In this document: one piece after another, positions 62,662 to 64,000 of the stretch
Numbering within the stretch: the stretch's first letter is position 1
Layout: each line of letters opens with the position of its first letter
Origin: Candidatus Zixiibacteriota bacterium
GTDB lineage: Bacteria > Zixibacteria > MSB-5A5 > GN15 > JACZUZ01
Direction of reading: 5' to 3'
Assembly (NCBI GenBank): GCA_024280835.1
Contig: JAJRPJ010000010.1
Location: forward strand, 124,001 to 188,000
Length of the DNA: 64,000 nt
Notes under the pieces: generated by a model
The model's database searches: none
What the model saw: only the letters and a program-made list of their open reading frames with translations
What the model was told of the DNA's origin: nothing
Program-made: the position numbers and the translations under genes

Positions 62662-63225
62662 TCAAACGTAGACCTTTTTGCGGCGACGGAAAGCCAAGGC
62701 CGAGACACCGATTCCGAAGAGCAACATTGTCGCTGGCTCTGGAACTGCGGAAGCGCCAGAGCGGGCGAGTACTGCAGGATACGAATGTTGTAAGTAGCCG
62801 TTGTCATCATATCCCCAAAAATCAAAATTCATGTATCCATCGCCTTGGATGCTGATAGTAAATTTGGTCAAACTCCATTGGCCGACACTACCTAGGTCAT
62901 GGGTTAGGTATGATTCGATTCCAGTAGTTCTGCGACCAAATATTGACGGCGAACCCGAAGAGAAATCGGTGTCAGTATAACCATAGCCGTCAACTGCCAT
63001 TGTACCAGAGAAGGATGATCCGAAGGTCGTGGAAGCAGTCATCTGTAGATTGCTGATACTTGAGGCCGAATAAACATAGACATCAATTTCAGATGAATAG
63101 CTCACGAACGTGTTGGTAGCAACGTCATAATCTGCTCCTGGAACATAAACTAGCAAACCAGGAAAGGCCTGGGCGCTGCCTGTAAATGATAGCGCGAGGA
63201 TGAGTGTCAATAATATTTTCTTCAT
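62662..63225 (-). CDS. PEP-CTERM sorting-signal protein
   Basis: 187 residues. A signal peptide (1-20, ending GSAQA) and a C-terminal VPEPATMLLFGIGVSALAF-RRRKK tail (161-184) form the PEP-CTERM signature: VPEP motif, hydrophobic helix, basic end. The middle is rich in Ser, Thr, Tyr and Gly. In known systems exosortase (EpsH/XrtA) cleaves the signal and the protein is displayed at the surface, often with exopolysaccharide. No exosortase is in this window. Function of the mature part is unknown. Confidence 0.92.
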   Translation of the reverse strand: MKKILLTLILALSFTGSAQAFPGLLVYVPGADYDVATNTFVSYSSEIDVYVYSASSISNLQMTASTTFGSSFSGTMAVDGYGYTDTDFSSGSPSIFGRRTTGIESYLTHDLGSVGQWSLTKFTISIQGDGYMNFDFWGYDDNGYLQHSYPAVLARSGASAVPEPATMLLFGIGVSALAFRRRKKVYV

Positions 63226-63635
63226 GGTGCAATTGCCCTAACTCAGATGATCTGACCCAAACTTGTGGTTCATAGTGATGTTATTAAAACGAAGTAGTAA
63301 CGATTCGGTAAAAAATGCGCGTTAAATATATGTTCATTCGTCAAGTACATTGACGAACTCACATGGGAATATACATGACAAATTCAATAAGGCAATGAAA
63401 AAGTAGTAAAATATTTGAGCTAAGCTAGTTTATTTTAATAAGTTGCAAGAATTTGCAACATTACTATCTAGTATGGCCCTTAGAACGGTTATGTTAACCA
63501 GACCATGAGAGGCAGAATTGAGACTGGTTGGGGCAAATGGTGTTTCTATTCTAATCTAGGCTTAAAGATGCTGAAGATACTTGGTTTGAAAAATGGATTT
63601 AGACGGCCTAGATTTGCGTCAAATGTTTTGCTTCC
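63226..63635. promoter_or_regulatory. Intergenic region upstream of PEP-CTERM gene with two inverted repeats
   Basis: 410 bases without a supported gene. It holds a perfect inverted repeat TTCGTCAA-N5-TTGACGAA at 63337-63357 and another, GTTGCAA-N4-TTGCAAC, at 63442-63459. Both lie 110-235 bases before the PEP-CTERM start. They look like operator sites. I found no TGGCAC-N5-TTGC sequence on the minus strand here, so no sigma-54 promoter is evident. Confidence 0.5.
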
Positions 63636-64000
63636 TCAGAACTTTTCTTGATAAGAATGGCAGTATGGTTTCTTGCCATTGTGATTGTAATAGTCCTGAT
63701 GATAGTTTTCAGCTGGCCAGAACTTTTCGGCTTTGACTACTTCGGTGGCGACTGTGTGCCCTTTGTCGCGCAAGAGTCCGATTAGTTTCTCAGTGACGGT
63801 TTTTTGTTCTTCGTCGGTGTAGAAAATCGCTGAACGGTATTGCGGGCCAATATCTGGGCCTTGTCGGTTGACCTGATCTGGGTCATGAATTTCAAAAAAC
63901 AGTCGCGCTAGAGATTCGAAACTTGTTTTGGTGGGATCGTATTCGACCTCAACTGTTTCGGCATGTCCAGTGGTTCCAGAGCAGATTCGCTCATAGCTGG
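63636..64000 (-). CDS. msrA: Peptide methionine sulfoxide reductase MsrA (N-terminal part outside window)
   Basis: The frame enters at the right edge and ends at a TGA at 63636-63638, giving 121 codons. SYERICSGTTGHAETVEVEY, DPDQVNRQGPDIGPQYRSAI and FWPAENYHQDYYNHNGKKP are classic MsrA segments in the right order. The catalytic GCFW motif would lie upstream, outside the window. It reduces methionine-S-sulfoxide in damaged proteins. The C-terminal YCHSYQEKF contains a cysteine that could be a resolving residue. Confidence 0.95.
   Translation of the reverse strand, partial: SYERICSGTTGHAETVEVEYDPTKTSFESLARLFFEIHDPDQVNRQGPDIGPQYRSAIFYTDEEQKTVTEKLIGLLRDKGHTVATEVVKAEKFWPAENYHQDYYNHNGKKPYCHSYQEKF

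Noticed and set aside
1-64000. tRNA, rRNA or riboswitch
   Set aside because: I looked for cloverleaf-like and conserved rRNA stretches in the gaps and found none; a covariance-model search would be decisive.

Overview
The window is a gene-dense piece of a Gram-negative chromosome. The evidence is a full Raetz-type lipid A/Kdo route, two predicted outer-membrane barrel proteins, a secreted metallopeptidase and a PEP-CTERM protein. LpxC is fused to FabZ, a DUF2480-like gene is present, and surface proteins combine lamin-tail and FlgD-like modules; this combination points to the FCB group (Bacteroidetes relatives and candidate phyla such as Zixibacteria). The phylum is an inference: no rRNA or tRNA gene was found. 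Many genes have a purine-rich Shine-Dalgarno (GGAGG-like) sequence, and G+C looks moderate by eye.

Layout. 1-3103: accessory left edge with a truncated secreted protein, a CPBP membrane protease, intergenic palindromes, a sigma-region-4-like zinc-site protein and a ribbon-helix-helix (RHH) protein, the last two separated by five tandem 16-bp repeats. 3202-14758: a long co-directional block with lpxC/fabZ, lpxA, a Gfo/Idh oxidoreductase, lpxB, waaA and lpxK, then nadB, guaA and a polyprenyl diphosphate synthase. 14879-19504: a VWA membrane protein, a RidA protein, an orphan histidine-kinase dimerisation domain and a saccharopine-dehydrogenase-like enzyme. 19513-25464: an iron-sulfur and cofactor neighbourhood (ferredoxin, DUF2480, A-type carrier, divergent Rrf2 regulator, pdxST, lipA, ispH). 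25617-30442: CcmF-like haem lyase, an O-methyltransferase and ETF-ubiquinone oxidoreductase.

30455-36062 looks accessory: two unrecognised proteins, two kinds of palindromic repeat, a compositionally odd glycosyltransferase, mreB, and a Fic protein whose upstream region is full of inverted repeats. 36106-44893: malic enzyme-phosphotransacetylase fusion, rhomboid protease, large M23 peptidase, PpiD-like foldase and a YtoQ-like protein. 44924-52853: two large membrane glycosyltransferases, two PspC proteins plus a LiaF-like partner, holA, and a gene that appears frameshifted. 53079-62524: rnr, a sigma-54 activator, a tightly overlapping three-gene surface cluster, and dgt. The right edge holds a PEP-CTERM protein and the C-terminal part of msrA.

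Most of the window is housekeeping envelope and cofactor metabolism. The least explained items are the RHH/tandem-repeat pair with its zinc-site sigma-like neighbour, the dispersed intergenic palindromes (one copy built like a small non-autonomous element), the Fic operator cluster, the frameshifted gene at 52336-52853 and the three-gene surface cluster.
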